DNA of 64,000 bases from Streptacidiphilus rugosus AM-16 (GTDB lineage Bacteria; Actinomycetota; Actinomycetes; Streptomycetales; Streptomycetaceae): NCBI RefSeq assembly GCF_000744655.1, contig NZ_JQMJ01000004.1, forward strand, positions 6,324,001 through 6,388,000. Direction: 5' to 3'. The notes under the pieces were generated by a model. That model had not been told where the DNA came from. It worked only from the letters and a program-made list of their open reading frames with translations, and did not search any database. Positions 1-10,717 of this stretch are shown one piece after another. Position 1 is the stretch's first letter; each line of letters begins with the position of its first letter. Made by a program: the position numbers and the translations under genes.

Positions 1-61
1 CATAGCCGCCACGCCACGGGGTCGATGCGGTAATGGAGGTGCGTCACAGGGCACACCCTAT

Positions 62-1354
<1,293 letters not shown>

Positions 1355-1684
1355 GGCCGCGTGCACCTCCGCTGGCCACGGTACGCCGCAGCACGCCTGG
1401 CGGCGCGCCGGCGGCCCCGGAACGACCCGGTTGCAGTAGGCCGTGCCTCCCGAGGGCGGCCCGGTTGCACCATCAGGGGCACCGGGGAGACCTGCGCGCG
1501 AAGGCCGGCCACAGCAGGGGCGCGGGGAACTGCGCGAGAACCACCCTGTGCGGAGGGCCCTGCGCGTTCGGGACTCACGTCGTGGGTGGCGTGTCGCGCA
1601 GTTTCCCGCGCCCCTGGGGTGGTGCAACTCGCCCTTTGCTGAGAGGTGTCGCGCCGGAGGCGCGCGGTTCCTCGCCCCCAGGGG
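1355..1684. other. intergenic region ptp-glyA, repeat-filled
   Basis: A 330-bp gap with no supportable gene. Most of it is a copy of the dispersed palindromic repeat (see 1463-1628), plus a second half-copy of its end motif near 1645-1684 that touches the ptp stop codon. The glyA ribosome binding site is at its left edge. Confidence 0.6.
1463..1628. repeat. dispersed intergenic palindromic repeat, copy 1
   Basis: Outer ends are complementary (GGTTGCACCA ... TGGTGCAAC). Inner arms CAGGGGCGCGGGGAACTGCG (from 1515) and the near-complement ending in CCCGCGCCCCTG (about 1616) can fold into a long imperfect hairpin. Related copies lie at 9367, 36381, 40903, 49921 and 55284. It follows the ptp 3' end and precedes glyA. 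Role unknown; a terminator or RNA-stabilising hairpin is possible. Confidence 0.75.
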
Positions 1685-2365
1685 TCAGACGCGGACGCGG
1701 TCGACGCCGGTGAGGGCGGTGACGATGGGGTCGAGGGCGTCGAAGATCTCTTCGCCGCAGTTGCGGAACATGCCCAGCGGCGCGCCGTAGGGGTCGTCCA
1801 CCTCGTCCGCCTCGGGGGAGGCCGCGAGGAGCCAGCCGCGGAGCGCCGCCGCCGCGCGGACGAGGACACGGGCCCGCTCGGCGAGAGCGCCGGGCTCGTC
1901 GGAGTCCTCCGGCAGCGTCGTCGGGTCGATCGCGCGGACGAGGCGGGTGAACTCCTTCAGGGTGAAGGTCCGCAGACCCGCGTCGTGGCCCATGGAGATG
2001 ACCTGGGCCCGGTGGTCCCGCGTCGCGGTCAGCACCAGGTCCGCGTCGATCACGTGGTCGTCGAGCAGCTCGCGGCCCACGAAGCCGGAGGAGTCCGCGC
2101 CGAACTCCCCCAGGATCTCCGCCGCGTTGGTCTCCATCGGCGCGCCCTCGTGCCCCCACGTGCCCGCGCTCTCGACCGATATCTCCGCGCCCGCGCGCAG
2201 GCCGAGGCGCAGCGACAGCTCATGGCGCGTCAGCCGCTCGGCGATGGGCGAGCGGCAGACGCCGCCCGTGCAGACGTAGAGGATCCGGAACGTCCCGACG
2301 CGCCGCTCCGCCCCGTAGGAGTACGGGCGCGGGACCGGGCGTATCGGCCGGACACGACCGGTCAA
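1685..2365 (-). CDS. ptp: low-molecular-weight protein-tyrosine phosphatase
   Basis: About 226 residues. The LMW-PTP signature is plain: CTGGVCRSP supplies the C-x5-R phosphate loop (nucleophile Cys, then Arg-Ser), and DDPYGAPLG near the C-terminus supplies the general-acid Asp of the DPxG motif. It is expected to dephosphorylate phosphotyrosine in the cytoplasm; in actinomycetes such enzymes are linked to tyrosine-kinase signalling and secondary metabolism. No ATG or GTG occurs in frame before the catalytic loop, so I place the start at TTG 2365, which overlaps the sua5 stop codon and has GGAGG seven bases upstream inside sua5. This implies translational coupling. The N-terminus, about 27 residues before the VGTFRILYVC strand, is otherwise uncertain. 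Confidence 0.85.
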   Translation of the reverse strand: MTGRVRPIRPVPRPYSYGAERRVGTFRILYVCTGGVCRSPIAERLTRHELSLRLGLRAGAEISVESAGTWGHEGAPMETNAAEILGEFGADSSGFVGRELLDDHVIDADLVLTATRDHRAQVISMGHDAGLRTFTLKEFTRLVRAIDPTTLPEDSDEPGALAERARVLVRAAAALRGWLLAASPEADEVDDPYGAPLGMFRNCGEEIFDALDPIVTALTGVDRVRV

Positions 2366-3009
2366 CTGCCGGCCTCCAGGTCGGGTACGACCTCCCTCAG
2401 CTGGGCCAGGGAGACCGCGCCCTCGCGCAGCAGAACCGGGATCTTGCCGGTGACGTCGACGATGGACGACGGCACCGCGTGGTCCGCCCGGCCGCCGTCG
2501 AGGTAGACCGAGACGCTCTGGCCGAGCTGCTCCTCGGCCTCGTCGCAGGTGGCCGGGGACGGGCCGCCGGTCAGGTTCGCGCTGGAGACGGCCAGCGGGC
2601 CGGTGGTGTTCAGCAGCTCGATGGCGACCGGGTGCAGCGGCATCCGGACCGCGACGGTGCCGCGGGTGTCGCCCAGGTCCCAACGCAGCGACGGCTGGTG
2701 ACGGGTCACCAGGGTCAGGCCGCCCGGCCAGAACGCGTCGACCAGCTCCCACGCGGACTCGGAGAAGTCGGTCACCAGGCCGTGCAGTGTCGTCGGCGAG
2801 CCGACCAGCACAGGGGTCGGCATGTTGCGGCCGCGGCCCTTGGCCGCGAGCAGGCCGGCCACCGCCTCCGCGGAGAACGCGTCCGCGGCCAGGCCGTAGA
2901 CGGTGTCGGTGGGGACGACCACCAGCTCGCCCCGGCGGATCGCGGAGGCGGACTCGCGCAGACCGGCGGCACGCTCGGTCGCATCGGCGCAGTCGTAGCG
3001 ACGACTCAT
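2362..3009 (-). CDS. sua5: L-threonylcarbamoyladenylate synthase (TsaC/Sua5)
   Basis: A 215-residue YrdC-domain protein that makes threonylcarbamoyl-AMP from threonine, bicarbonate and ATP, the first step to the t6A37 modification of ANN-decoding tRNAs. Seen: VVPTDTVYGLAADAFS near residue 32 (substrate-binding strand-loop), the KGRGRNMPTPVLVG stretch, FWPGGLTLV, and SSANLTGGPSPATC, all typical of the family. The length fits the short TsaC form without the C-terminal Sua5 domain. ATG 3009 is preceded by an AGGGAAGGGA-type site. It lies 17 bases downstream of prmC and its stop overlaps the ptp start, so prfA-prmC-sua5-ptp reads as one operon of translation-related genes. Confidence 0.9.
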   Translation of the reverse strand: MSRRYDCADATERAAGLRESASAIRRGELVVVPTDTVYGLAADAFSAEAVAGLLAAKGRGRNMPTPVLVGSPTTLHGLVTDFSESAWELVDAFWPGGLTLVTRHQPSLRWDLGDTRGTVAVRMPLHPVAIELLNTTGPLAVSSANLTGGPSPATCDEAEEQLGQSVSVYLDGGRADHAVPSSIVDVTGKIPVLLREGAVSLAQLREVVPDLEAGS

Positions 3010-3026
3010 CGGTGGTGTTCCCTTCC

Positions 3027-3893
3027 CTACAGGACGGCGCGGCGTGCGGTGGCGAAGCGGGGGCGGTTGTTCAGGTCGCGGTGGTCGGCGGCGTCGGTCC
3101 AGCCCGCCTCCTCGCGGAAGATCCAGGGCACCAGCCCGCCCTGGGTGTCCGCGTGCTCGACGACGACCACGCCGCCGGGCCGCAGCAGGCGCGCGGCGAC
3201 GCGCTCGATGCCGCGGATGGTGTCGAGGCCGTCCTCGCCCGAGAAGAGTGCCAGCTCCGGGTCGTGGTCGCGAGCCTCCGGAGCGACGTACTCCCATTCG
3301 GTCAGCGGGATGTACGGCGGATTGCTGATGACCAGGTCGAACTGGCCGGTCAGCTCGGGCCGGTCGGCGAAGGCGCGGGTCGCGTCGCCCTGGATCAGCT
3401 CGATCCTGGAGGCGTCCGGACTGGCGTCCACGTTGCGGCGGGCCCAGGCGTAGGCGTCGTCGGAGAGCTCGACCGCGTGCACCCGGCTGCGCGGCACCTC
3501 CTGCGCCAGCGCCAGCGCGATCGCGCCGGACCCGGTGCACAGGTCGACGACCAGCGGCTCGGCGACGTCCATGTCCCGCAGGGCGTCTATGGCCCAGCCG
3601 ACCACCGACTCCGTCTCCGGGCGCGGCACGAAGACGCCGGGGCCCACCTGGAGCTCCAGGTAGCGGAAGAAGGCCCGGCCGGTGATGTGCTGCAGCGGCT
3701 CGCGGGCCTCGCGGCGCGAGACGGCCTCCCAGTAGCGGGCGTCGAAGTCCGCGTCGGCGACGGTGTGCAGCTCGCCGCGCTTGACGTCGTGGACGTAGGC
3801 CGCGAGCTCCTCCGCGTCGAAGCGCGGCGAGGGCACACCGGCGGCGGCGAGCCGCTGGGTGGCCTGGGCCACCTCGGCGAGGAGGAGGTTCAC
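3027..3893 (-). CDS. prmC: release factor glutamine N5-methyltransferase
   Basis: A 288-residue SAM-dependent methyltransferase that methylates the glutamine of the GGQ motif in peptide-chain release factors. Seen: an N-terminal helical substrate-binding part, the SAM-binding motif VVDLCTGSGAIALALA (about residue 118), the catalytic NPPYIP motif (about residue 191) that holds the target glutamine amide, and GGVVVVEHAD in the C-terminal part. The length is normal. It sits directly downstream of prfA, its substrate's gene, a conserved bacterial pairing that supports the specific assignment over other N6-type methyltransferases. Confidence 0.93.
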   Translation of the reverse strand: MNLLLAEVAQATQRLAAAGVPSPRFDAEELAAYVHDVKRGELHTVADADFDARYWEAVSRREAREPLQHITGRAFFRYLELQVGPGVFVPRPETESVVGWAIDALRDMDVAEPLVVDLCTGSGAIALALAQEVPRSRVHAVELSDDAYAWARRNVDASPDASRIELIQGDATRAFADRPELTGQFDLVISNPPYIPLTEWEYVAPEARDHDPELALFSGEDGLDTIRGIERVAARLLRPGGVVVVEHADTQGGLVPWIFREEAGWTDAADHRDLNNRPRFATARRAVL

Positions 3894-3967
3894 GTGCGCG
3901 CCTCTCTGAACGGGCCTGTGCGGGTCGGACTCGGCCGGCCGGCCGATCGGGTGGCCGGCCGCTCGGC

Positions 3968-5044
3968 TCAGGTGGCTTCGGCGAGCCTGGCCGCGGCGTC
4001 CGCGTCGACCGCCGACTGGATCACCGGGTCGAGCTCGCCGCCGAGCACCTGGTCCAGGTTGTAGGCCTTGTAACCGGTGCGGTGGTCGGAGATGCGGTTC
4101 TCCGGGAAGTTGTAGGTGCGGATCCGCTCCGAGCGGTCCACCGAGCGGACCTGGCTGCGGCGCGCGTCGCTGGCCTCACGGTCGGCCTCCTCCTGCGCGG
4201 CCGCCAGCAGGCGGGAGCGGAGGATGCGCATGGCCTGCTCCTTGTTCTGGAGCTGGCTCTTCTCGTTCTGGCAGGAGGCGACGATGCCGGTCGGGAGGTG
4301 GGTGATCCGGACCGCGGAGTCGGTGGTGTTGACCGACTGGCCGCCGGGGCCCGACGAGCGGTAGACGTCGATGCGCAGGTCGTTGGCGTTGACCTCGACC
4401 TCGACCTCCTCGGCCTCCGGGGTGACCAGCACGCCCGCGGCGGAGGTGTGGATGCGGCCCTGCGACTCGGTGGCCGGCACGCGCTGCACGCGGTGGACGC
4501 CGCCCTCGTACTTCAGCCGCGCCCAGACGCCCTGGCCGGGCTCGGCGGGGGCGGAGCCCCGGAGCTTCACGGAGACCTGGACGTCCTTGTAGCCACCGAG
4601 GTCGGACTCGTTGGCGTCGATGATCTCGGTCTTCCAGCCCATCTTCTCCGCGTACCGCAGGTACATGCGCAGCAGGTCGCCGGCGAAGAGCGCGGACTCC
4701 TCGCCGCCCTCCCCCGCCTTGACCTCCAGCAGCACGTCCTTGTCGTCGCTCGGGTCACGCGGGACCAGCAGCAGCCGCAGGCGCTCGGTGTACTCCTCGC
4801 GCTGGGCCTCGAGCTGCTTGATCTCGGCGTAGAAGTCCGGGTCGTCGTCGGCGAGCTCGCGGGCGGTCTCGATGTCCTCGCCCGCCTGACGCCAGGCGCG
4901 GTAGGCGGCGGTGATCGGGGTCAGCTCGGCGTACCGCTTGGAGAGCTGGCGTGCGGCCGCCGGGTCGGCGTGGACGGCCGGATCGGCCAGGCGCTCCTCC
5001 AGCATCGCGTGCTCGTTGAGGAGCTCCTCGACTGCCTCGAACAT
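3968..5044 (-). CDS. prfA: peptide chain release factor 1 (RF1)
   Basis: A 358-residue class I release factor recognising UAA and UAG. Seen: a coiled-coil N-terminal domain, the stop-codon tripeptide Pro-Ala-Thr in [17 protein letters not shown] (about residue 180), which is RF1-type rather than the RF2 SPF type, and the peptidyl-transferase GGQ loop in [18 protein letters not shown] (about residue 230). ATG 5044 (MFEAVEELL) is the usual start; an upstream ATG at 5089 would add 15 residues not typical of RF1. Neighbours are rpmE upstream and prmC downstream. No internal frameshift site is needed, unlike prfB. Confidence 0.95.
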   Translation of the reverse strand: MFEAVEELLNEHAMLEERLADPAVHADPAAARQLSKRYAELTPITAAYRAWRQAGEDIETARELADDDPDFYAEIKQLEAQREEYTERLRLLLVPRDPSDDKDVLLEVKAGEGGEESALFAGDLLRMYLRYAEKMGWKTEIIDANESDLGGYKDVQVSVKLRGSAPAEPGQGVWARLKYEGGVHRVQRVPATESQGRIHTSAAGVLVTPEAEEVEVEVNANDLRIDVYRSSGPGGQSVNTTDSAVRITHLPTGIVASCQNEKSQLQNKEQAMRILRSRLLAAAQEEADREASDARRSQVRSVDRSERIRTYNFPENRISDHRTGYKAYNLDQVLGGELDPVIQSAVDADAAARLAEAT

Positions 5045-5158
5045 GGGAGCTGGGCCTTCTTCCGCAGAGATCTTGATGGCGTGGGTCAACGCGAACGGCG
5101 CCGACCAGGCAGCACCCGTGAAAGACCACGGGTACGCCCGGCCGGCGCCGAAAGCGCG

Positions 5159-5383
5159 CTACTGCACCTTGGCAGCGTGCTTCTTGCCGAAGCGAGCCTC
5201 GAAGCGGGCCACGCGGCCACCGGTGTCCATGAGCTTCTGCTTACCGGTGTAGAAGGGGTGGCAGTTGGAGCAGATCTCGGCGCGGATCACGCCGGACGGC
5301 TCGGTGCTGCGGGTGGTGAACTCGTTGCCACAGGTGCAGGTGACCTGGGTGACGACGTACGTGGGGTGGATCTCGGGCTTCAA
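5159..5383 (-). CDS. rpmE: 50S ribosomal protein L31, zinc-binding form
   Basis: A 74-residue L31 protein. The zinc ligands of the C+ form are present: Cys16 and Cys18 in VTCTCGNEF and Cys38 and Cys41 in [11 protein letters not shown]. Streptomycetes often also carry a cysteine-free paralogue induced by zinc starvation; this is the zinc-dependent version. It lies 114 bases upstream of prfA on the same strand. The ATG at 5383 has an AGGAG-like site just upstream. The gene order rho-rpmE-prfA is typical for the group. Confidence 0.95.
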   Translation of the reverse strand: MKPEIHPTYVVTQVTCTCGNEFTTRSTEPSGVIRAEICSNCHPFYTGKQKLMDTGGRVARFEARFGKKHAAKVQ

Positions 5384-5730
5384 GGGATGCTCCTATGTTC
5401 TGGGAGGGCACCGGGTCGGACGGCGGGCTGCCGTTCGTGAACCGGGACCGACGTACCAGTCTGCCAGGACCGGCGTCATTCACCCAAACCGAGAACCCCC
5501 CGCAGGTATTCCAGGGCCTGAGGTCGCCCCTCCCGGGGGGCGCGCGGCTCTGCCCGTGCGCCGCCTGCGTGCGGCCCCGCGGGATTTCGTCCGGTTGTCG
5601 GACATGGCCGCGAACGTACGTGATGCGGCTTACCAGCCGTTTCAGGAAATGCCGCAGCCCCGGGCGAATTACCCGGGGCTGCGTGGTGACTCAGGCGCGA
5701 TTCCGGCGTGCGCCGGTCACGACTGTGAGA
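5384..5730. other. rho-rpmE intergenic region
   Basis: A 347-bp gap with the Rho-gene terminator at 5653-5683. The rest should hold the rpmE promoter on the minus strand. I see no convincing gene; the frames that stay open here on the plus strand are GC-bias shadows continuing antisense into rho. Confidence 0.5.
5653..5683 (-). terminator. terminator of rho
   Basis: A perfect 12-bp stem (CGCAGCCCCGGG with CCCGGGGCTGCG) around a 7-base AT-rich loop, 48 bases past the rho stop codon on the minus strand. No long U tract follows, as usual for streptomycete terminators. Confidence 0.8.
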
Positions 5731-7814
5731 TCAGTCATCCTGACCCGGAGTCGTCTTCGCGATCTGCATCAGGAATTCGCCGTTGCTCTTGGTCTGCTTC
5801 ATCTTGTCCAGGAGCAGCTCGATCGCCTGCTGCGAGTCGAGCGCGTGCAGCACCCGGCGCAGCTTCCAGACGATCTTCAGCTCCTCCGGCGACATGAGGA
5901 TCTCTTCCTTGCGGGTGCCGGACGGGTCGACGTCCACCGCGGGGAAGATGCGCTTGTCGGCGAGCTTCCGGTCGAGCTTGAGCTCCATGTTGCCGGTGCC
6001 CTTGAACTCCTCGAAGATCACCTCGTCCATCCGCGAGCCGGTCTCGACCAGCGCGGTGGCAAGGATGGTCAGCGAGCCGCCGTTCTCGATGTTGCGCGCG
6101 GCGCCGAAGAACTTCTTCGGCGGGTAGAGCGCGGTCGAGTCGACACCACCGGACAGGATGCGGCCGGAGGCGGGCGCCGCCAGGTTGTAGGCGCGGCCCA
6201 GGCGGGTGATGGAGTCCAGCAGCACGACCACGTCGTGGCCCAGCTCCACCAGACGCTTCGCACGCTCGATGGCGAGCTCGGCGACCGTGGTGTGGTCCTC
6301 GGCGGGACGGTCGAAGGTCGAGGAGATGACCTCGCCCTTGACCGAGCGCTGCATGTCGGTGACCTCCTCCGGACGCTCGTCGACGAGGACGACCATCAGG
6401 TGGGTCTCGGGGTTGTTGTGGGTGATCGCGTTGGCGATCGCCTGCATGATCATCGTCTTGCCGGTCTTCGGCGGGGCGACGATCAGACCACGCTGGCCCT
6501 TACCGATCGGGGCGACCAGGTCGATGATGCGGGTGGTCAGCACGCCCGGGTCGGTCTCCAGGCGGAGCCGGTCCTGCGGGTACAGGGGGGTCAGCTTGTT
6601 GAACTCGGGGCGGTTGCGGCCGGACTCCGGGTCCATGCCGTTGACCGAGTCGAGGCGGACCAGCGCGTTGAACTTCTCGCGACGCTCGCCGTCCTTGGGC
6701 TGGCGCACCGCACCGGTGATCGCGTCACCCTTGCGCAGGCCGTTCTTGCGGACCTGGGCCAGCGAGACGTAGACGTCGTTCGGGCCGGCCAGGTAGCCGG
6801 ACGTCCGCACGAAGGCGTAGTTGTCCAGGATGTCCAGGATGCCCGCGACGGGGATCAGCACGTCGTCGTCGCTGACCTGCGGCTCGGCCGGGCCCTCGAA
6901 GCGCTCGCCGCGGCCGCGACGGTTGCGGTCGCGGTAACGGCCGCGGCGACGGCCGCCGAACTCGTCGTCGTCGAAGTCCGGCCCTTGGTTGCCCTGGTTC
7001 TGGTTCTGGTTCTGCCGACCGCCCTGACGGCCGCCGTCCTGACGCCCGCCGTCCTGACGACCGCCCTGGCCCTGCTGCGGCTGGCCGCCGCCCTGGCCGC
7101 CCTCGCCCTGCTGCTCGCGACGGTCACGGCGGCTGCGACGCTCGCGACGGCCCTCGCGGCCCTCGCCGCGCTCCGTGCGCTCGCCCCGCTCGCGGGTCTC
7201 GGTGGCGACACCGGCGGTGGCCTGCTGCTCGGCGGCCTGCGCCTGGGCCGGAGCGGCCTGGGCGGACGCCTGCGCGGCCTCGGCAGCGACCGCGGGAGCG
7301 GTGCCGTCCGGGGAGCCGGCCGGAGCGGTGGCCCGGCGGCTGCGGCGCGCGGGGCGCTCCGCGGCGGGAGCCGCGGCGCTGTCGGTGCTGGTCTGCACCG
7401 GAATCTCGATCTGCTGCTCGGCCGGGGCGGCAGCGGCCGCGCGGGAACGCGCGGTGCGGCGGGCCGGGGCCTCGGACGCGGCGGGCGCGCTCTCGGCGGC
7501 GGCGGCCGGAGCGGTCTCGGCCGCGGCCGACGCGGCGGCGGCGCGCGGCGCGCGCTTGGCGGCCGGGCCGCCGGGGCGGAGGCGGCGAGCAGCGGGTCCC
7601 CGCCGCTCTTCTCCTTGATGGCGTCGATGAGCTGGCTCTTGCGCATCCGGCCCGTGCCGCTGATGCCGAGGCCGGAGGCGAGCTGCTGCAGCTCGGCGAG
7701 CACCATGCTGTTCAGCCCGGTGCCCGTGGTCCGACGGCGCTTCGGCGCGGTGGCCGTGGCGTCCGACGCGTCTGCGTCCGGGCGCGCGCCCATCAGATCG
7801 GTGGTGTCGCTCAC
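5731..7814 (-). CDS. rho: transcription termination factor Rho (apparent frameshift)
   Basis: Hexameric RNA-dependent ATPase that terminates transcription. The main frame (stop at 5731) holds the basic Gln/Arg/Asn-rich insert, the RNA-binding cold-shock part ([21 protein letters not shown]), Walker [14 protein letters not shown], Walker [19 protein letters not shown] and the C-terminus. The Rho_N domain ([15 protein letters not shown] ... [17 protein letters not shown]) lies in another minus-strand frame starting with GTG 7814, which has AGGGAAGGA upstream. The switch from one frame to the other must occur between about 7605 and 7558, and needs one extra base (a -1 change). Frame analysis alone cannot tell a sequencing deletion in a C/G run from a real mutation. 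If real, the body would lack its N-terminal domain. The start is inferred from the Rho_N frame. The downstream neighbour is rpmE; thrB lies upstream on the same strand. Confidence 0.85.
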
Positions 7815-8259
7815 GAAGGGTCCTTCCCTGGAGCGGACGTCGGCCTTTCTGGCTCGGCGACCGGTCGTGCTGTCCGCCCTGTGGTCTTTTGGCAGGGCGT
7901 GGCTGCGATGTGTAGCGGTTGAACGAGGCAACCCGAGTGCGGACGTGCGTTGTGTCCGATGGCGCTGCGCACGAACGCGTCCGGGCCCCCATGCACGTGT
8001 ACGGCAACGGCTCGGAGGCGGTCTTCGCCGACACGGCGTCGGGATGCGGTCACAATGGCGCAGGCAGGCTGCGTACGCGATGTGGCGGGCTCCCGGAGAA
8101 TTGCTGTCCCAATGGTGGGGACGCTGCGCACCGGACCCCGAAGGGCGCCTGGTGCAGCCATGAGATTAACACTACTGGACCCAACAAACATTCCCCCACT
8201 CTGCGAGTGTCAATCGTGTTCCCACTTCTTGCAGAAGTCGTGACCCCGGAATCCCCCGC
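7815..8259 (-). promoter_or_regulatory. long rho leader region
   Basis: A 445-bp gap between thrB and rho, both on the minus strand, with no supportable gene. A TTGACA-like -35 hexamer (minus strand) lies at 8213-8208, but the -10 region at the right spacing is weak. A long 5' leader on rho would fit the autoregulated leaders known for rho genes, but I see no clear structured element. Confidence 0.3.
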
Positions 8260-9213
8260 CTACTGCGCCAGAGGCAGAACCACAGCTCCTCGGGTGTCCA
8301 GCGCCAGCCGGTGCGCGGCCCAGCCCTCCCCGGCGAATCCGAGCACCTTCTCCGCGGTGCTCTCGTCGGTCAGGGCCAGCACCGTCGGTCCGGCGCCGGA
8401 GATCACGGCGGCGACGCCCTCCGCGCGCAGCGCGCCGACCAGCGCGGCGCTCTGCGGCATCGCCGGAGTGCGGTAGTCCTGGTGCAGCCGGTCCTCGGTC
8501 GCCGGCAGCAGCAGCTCGGGGCGCCTGGTCAGCGCCTCCACCAGCAGCGCGGCCCGGCCGACGTTCGCGGCGGCGTCGGCGTGCGGGACGGTCGCGGGCA
8601 GCAGGCCGCGGGCGACCTCGGTGAGCACAGGGTCCGCGGGGACGAAGACGACGGGGACGACGTCGGCGCTCGGCGCGAGGGTGACGGCGTGGGCCCCGGC
8701 GCCGGGCGCGACGCTCTCACCGTCCAGTCCGGCCAGGCCGTCGGTCCAGGCGATGGTGAAGCCGCCGAGCAGACAGGCGGCGACGTTGTCGGGGTGGCCC
8801 TCGATCTCGGACGCCAGCGCGAGGGCGCCGGCCTGGTCGAGCTGCTCGGTGCCGCCGACGGTCACGGCGCGGGCGGCCATGATCCCGGCGCAGATGGCGG
8901 CGGAGGAGGAGCCGAGGCCGCGGCCGTGCGGAATGCGGTTGGCGCAGACGACCTCGAGTCCGCGGGGCTGGCCGCCGAGCCGCTCGAAGGTGGCCCGCAT
9001 GGCGCGCACGACCAGATGCCGCTCGTCGCGCGCGAGCGTGTCCGCGCCCTCTCCGGCGATGTCCACGTGCAGGCCCGCGTCGGCGACGCGGACGACGAGG
9101 TCGTCGTAGAGGCCGAGGGCGAGGCCGAAGGAGTCGAAGCCGGCCCCGAGGTTGGCACTGGTCGCGGGCACCCGCACCCGTACGGCGGCGGCGCGGAAGG
9201 CGGGACCTGCCAT
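8260..9213 (-). CDS. thrB: homoserine kinase
   Basis: A 317-residue GHMP-family kinase phosphorylating L-homoserine for threonine synthesis. Seen: VRVRVPATSANLGAGFDSFG at the N-terminus (GHMP motif 1), the ATP-binding IPHGRGLGSSSAAICAG (about residue 92) and the C-terminal glycine-rich AVISGAGPTVLAL (motif 3). ATG 9213 is chosen over an ATG 33 bases upstream because AGGAG lies about 10 bases before it. The gene order hom-thrC-thrB on the minus strand is the normal actinobacterial threonine cluster, here interrupted by a 421-bp repeat-bearing gap between thrC and thrB. Confidence 0.95.
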   Translation of the reverse strand: MAGPAFRAAAVRVRVPATSANLGAGFDSFGLALGLYDDLVVRVADAGLHVDIAGEGADTLARDERHLVVRAMRATFERLGGQPRGLEVVCANRIPHGRGLGSSSAAICAGIMAARAVTVGGTEQLDQAGALALASEIEGHPDNVAACLLGGFTIAWTDGLAGLDGESVAPGAGAHAVTLAPSADVVPVVFVPADPVLTEVARGLLPATVPHADAAANVGRAALLVEALTRRPELLLPATEDRLHQDYRTPAMPQSAALVGALRAEGVAAVISGAGPTVLALTDESTAEKVLGFAGEGWAAHRLALDTRGAVVLPLAQ

Positions 9214-9634
9214 TGCGTGGACACTCCTGCGAGAAGGGCGCGACATTCAGGCGCGACGTACAAAGGGGAACATGCGCCTGGGGTATGACGCCAGCGTAGC
9301 GAAAAGGGGCTGCTCAGCGGTACACCCCGGCGACGGGTGTCGTCGGACTTTCCCACCGAGGGGACACTTGCACGCCTCAGGGGCGCGAGGAACTGCGCGC
9401 CTCCGGCGCGCGGGTGCGGCACCTGACAGCAGAGGGCCCGTTGCACCATCAGGGGCGCGGGGAACTGCGCGACAAGCCACCGGCATGCGGATGGTCCTCA
9501 TCGCACAGGGCCATCCGCCCAGGGTGGTTTCTCGCGCCCGCGCGGCGGAGCCGCATATCAGCAGAGCCCCGCGCCCCTGGAGGTGCATGGCACCTCGCCT
9601 GCAGAAGCCCCGCGTCCCTCAGGGCGGCTGCAAC
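9214..9634. other. thrC-thrB intergenic region with repeat
   Basis: A 421-bp gap holding copy 2 of the dispersed repeat (9367-9587) and the start region of thrB. No gene seen. The repeat separates two genes usually co-transcribed, so thrB may have its own promoter in 9214-9366. Confidence 0.5.
9367..9587. repeat. dispersed intergenic palindromic repeat, copy 2
   Basis: A half-unit (CAGGGGCGCGAGGAACTGCG at about 9378) followed by a full unit from GTTGCACCATCAGGGGCGC (about 9440) to CCCCGCGCCCCTGGAGGTGCA (about 9587). The middle carries GCATGCGGATGG and a near-complement (GCCATCCGCC), as in other copies. It lies behind the thrC 3' end. Confidence 0.75.
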
Positions 9635-10711
9635 TTACGCCAGGCCGAGGCGTTCGGCCGCGGCGGTGGCGTCGATCGGGACCACCGTCGGCTGCGGCGC
9701 GCCCGCGACCGCCCAGTCCGGGTCCTTGAGGCCGTTGCCGGTGACCGTGCAGACGATCCGCTGGCCCGGGTCGATCAGACCCTGCTCGTGCGCCTGCAGC
9801 AGCCCGGCGACCGACGCCGCCGACGCCGGCTCCACGAAGACGCCCTCGCGAGAGGCCAGCAGCCGGTACGCGGCCAGGATCTGACGGTCGGTCACCTTGT
9901 CGATGAGCCCGCCGGACTCGTCCCGCGCGGCCAGCGCGTAGTCCCAGGAGGCCGGGTTGCCGATCCGGATCGCCGTGGCGATCGTCTGCGGCTTCAGCAC
10001 CGGCGCGCCGTCCACGATCGGGGCCGAGCCGGAGGCCTGGTACCCGAACATGCGCGGGGTCCTCGTCGACAGGCCGTCCGCCGCGTATTCGCGGTAACCC
10101 TTCCAGTAGGCGGTGATGTTGCCCGCGTTGCCCACCGGCAGCACGTGGATGTCGGGGGCGTCGCCCAGCGCGTCCACGATCTCGAACGCGGCCGTCTTCT
10201 GTCCCTCGATGCGGACCGGGTTCACCGAGTTGACCAGGGCAACCGGGAACTTGTCGGAGAGGTCCCGCGCCAGCGTCAGGCAGTCGTCGAAGTTGCCGTC
10301 GACCTGGAGGATCTTCGCGCCGTGGATCAGCGCCTGACCCATCTTGCCCAGTGCGATCTTGCCCTGCGGCACCAGCACCGCGCAGACCATCCCGGCCCGC
10401 ACCGCGTACGCCGCCGCCGAGGCGGAGGTGTTGCCGGTGGACGCGCAGATGACCGCCTGCGCGCCCGCCTCCTTCGCCTTGGAGATGGCCATCGTCATGC
10501 CGCGGTCCTTGAAGGACCCGGTCGGGTTGGCGCCCTCGACCTTCAGGTAGACGTCGCAGCCCGTGCGCTCGGACAGCAGCTGGGCCGGGACGAGCGGCGT
10601 GCCGCCCTCGAGCAGGGTCACCACGGGCGTCTCGGCGGTGACCGGGAGTCGGTCGCGGTACTCCTCGATGAGGCCGCGCCACTGGTGGGTGTGCTGGAGG
10701 GTGGTGCTCAT
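9635..10711 (-). CDS. thrC: threonine synthase
   Basis: A 358-residue fold-type II PLP enzyme converting O-phosphohomoserine to threonine. Seen: [20 protein letters not shown] with the PLP lysine (about residue 59), the SNTSASAA-type phosphate loop as [30 protein letters not shown], and a C-terminal [10 protein letters not shown] typical of this enzyme. The length fits the short (non-plant) form. ATG 10711 lies 6 bases past the hom stop codon, so hom and thrC are one transcription unit. Confidence 0.96.
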   Translation of the reverse strand: MSTTLQHTHQWRGLIEEYRDRLPVTAETPVVTLLEGGTPLVPAQLLSERTGCDVYLKVEGANPTGSFKDRGMTMAISKAKEAGAQAVICASTGNTSASAAAYAVRAGMVCAVLVPQGKIALGKMGQALIHGAKILQVDGNFDDCLTLARDLSDKFPVALVNSVNPVRIEGQKTAAFEIVDALGDAPDIHVLPVGNAGNITAYWKGYREYAADGLSTRTPRMFGYQASGSAPIVDGAPVLKPQTIATAIRIGNPASWDYALAARDESGGLIDKVTDRQILAAYRLLASREGVFVEPASAASVAGLLQAHEQGLIDPGQRIVCTVTGNGLKDPDWAVAGAPQPTVVPIDATAAAERLGLA

Positions 10712-10717
10712 ATCGGG

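Noticed and set aside
5395..8163. Very long plus-strand open frame antisense to rho (over 900 codons)
   Set aside because: It is a GC-bias shadow: its codons carry the third-position bias of the minus-strand gene, the protein is Leu/Gly/Arg low complexity and has no family signature. rho on the minus strand is certain.
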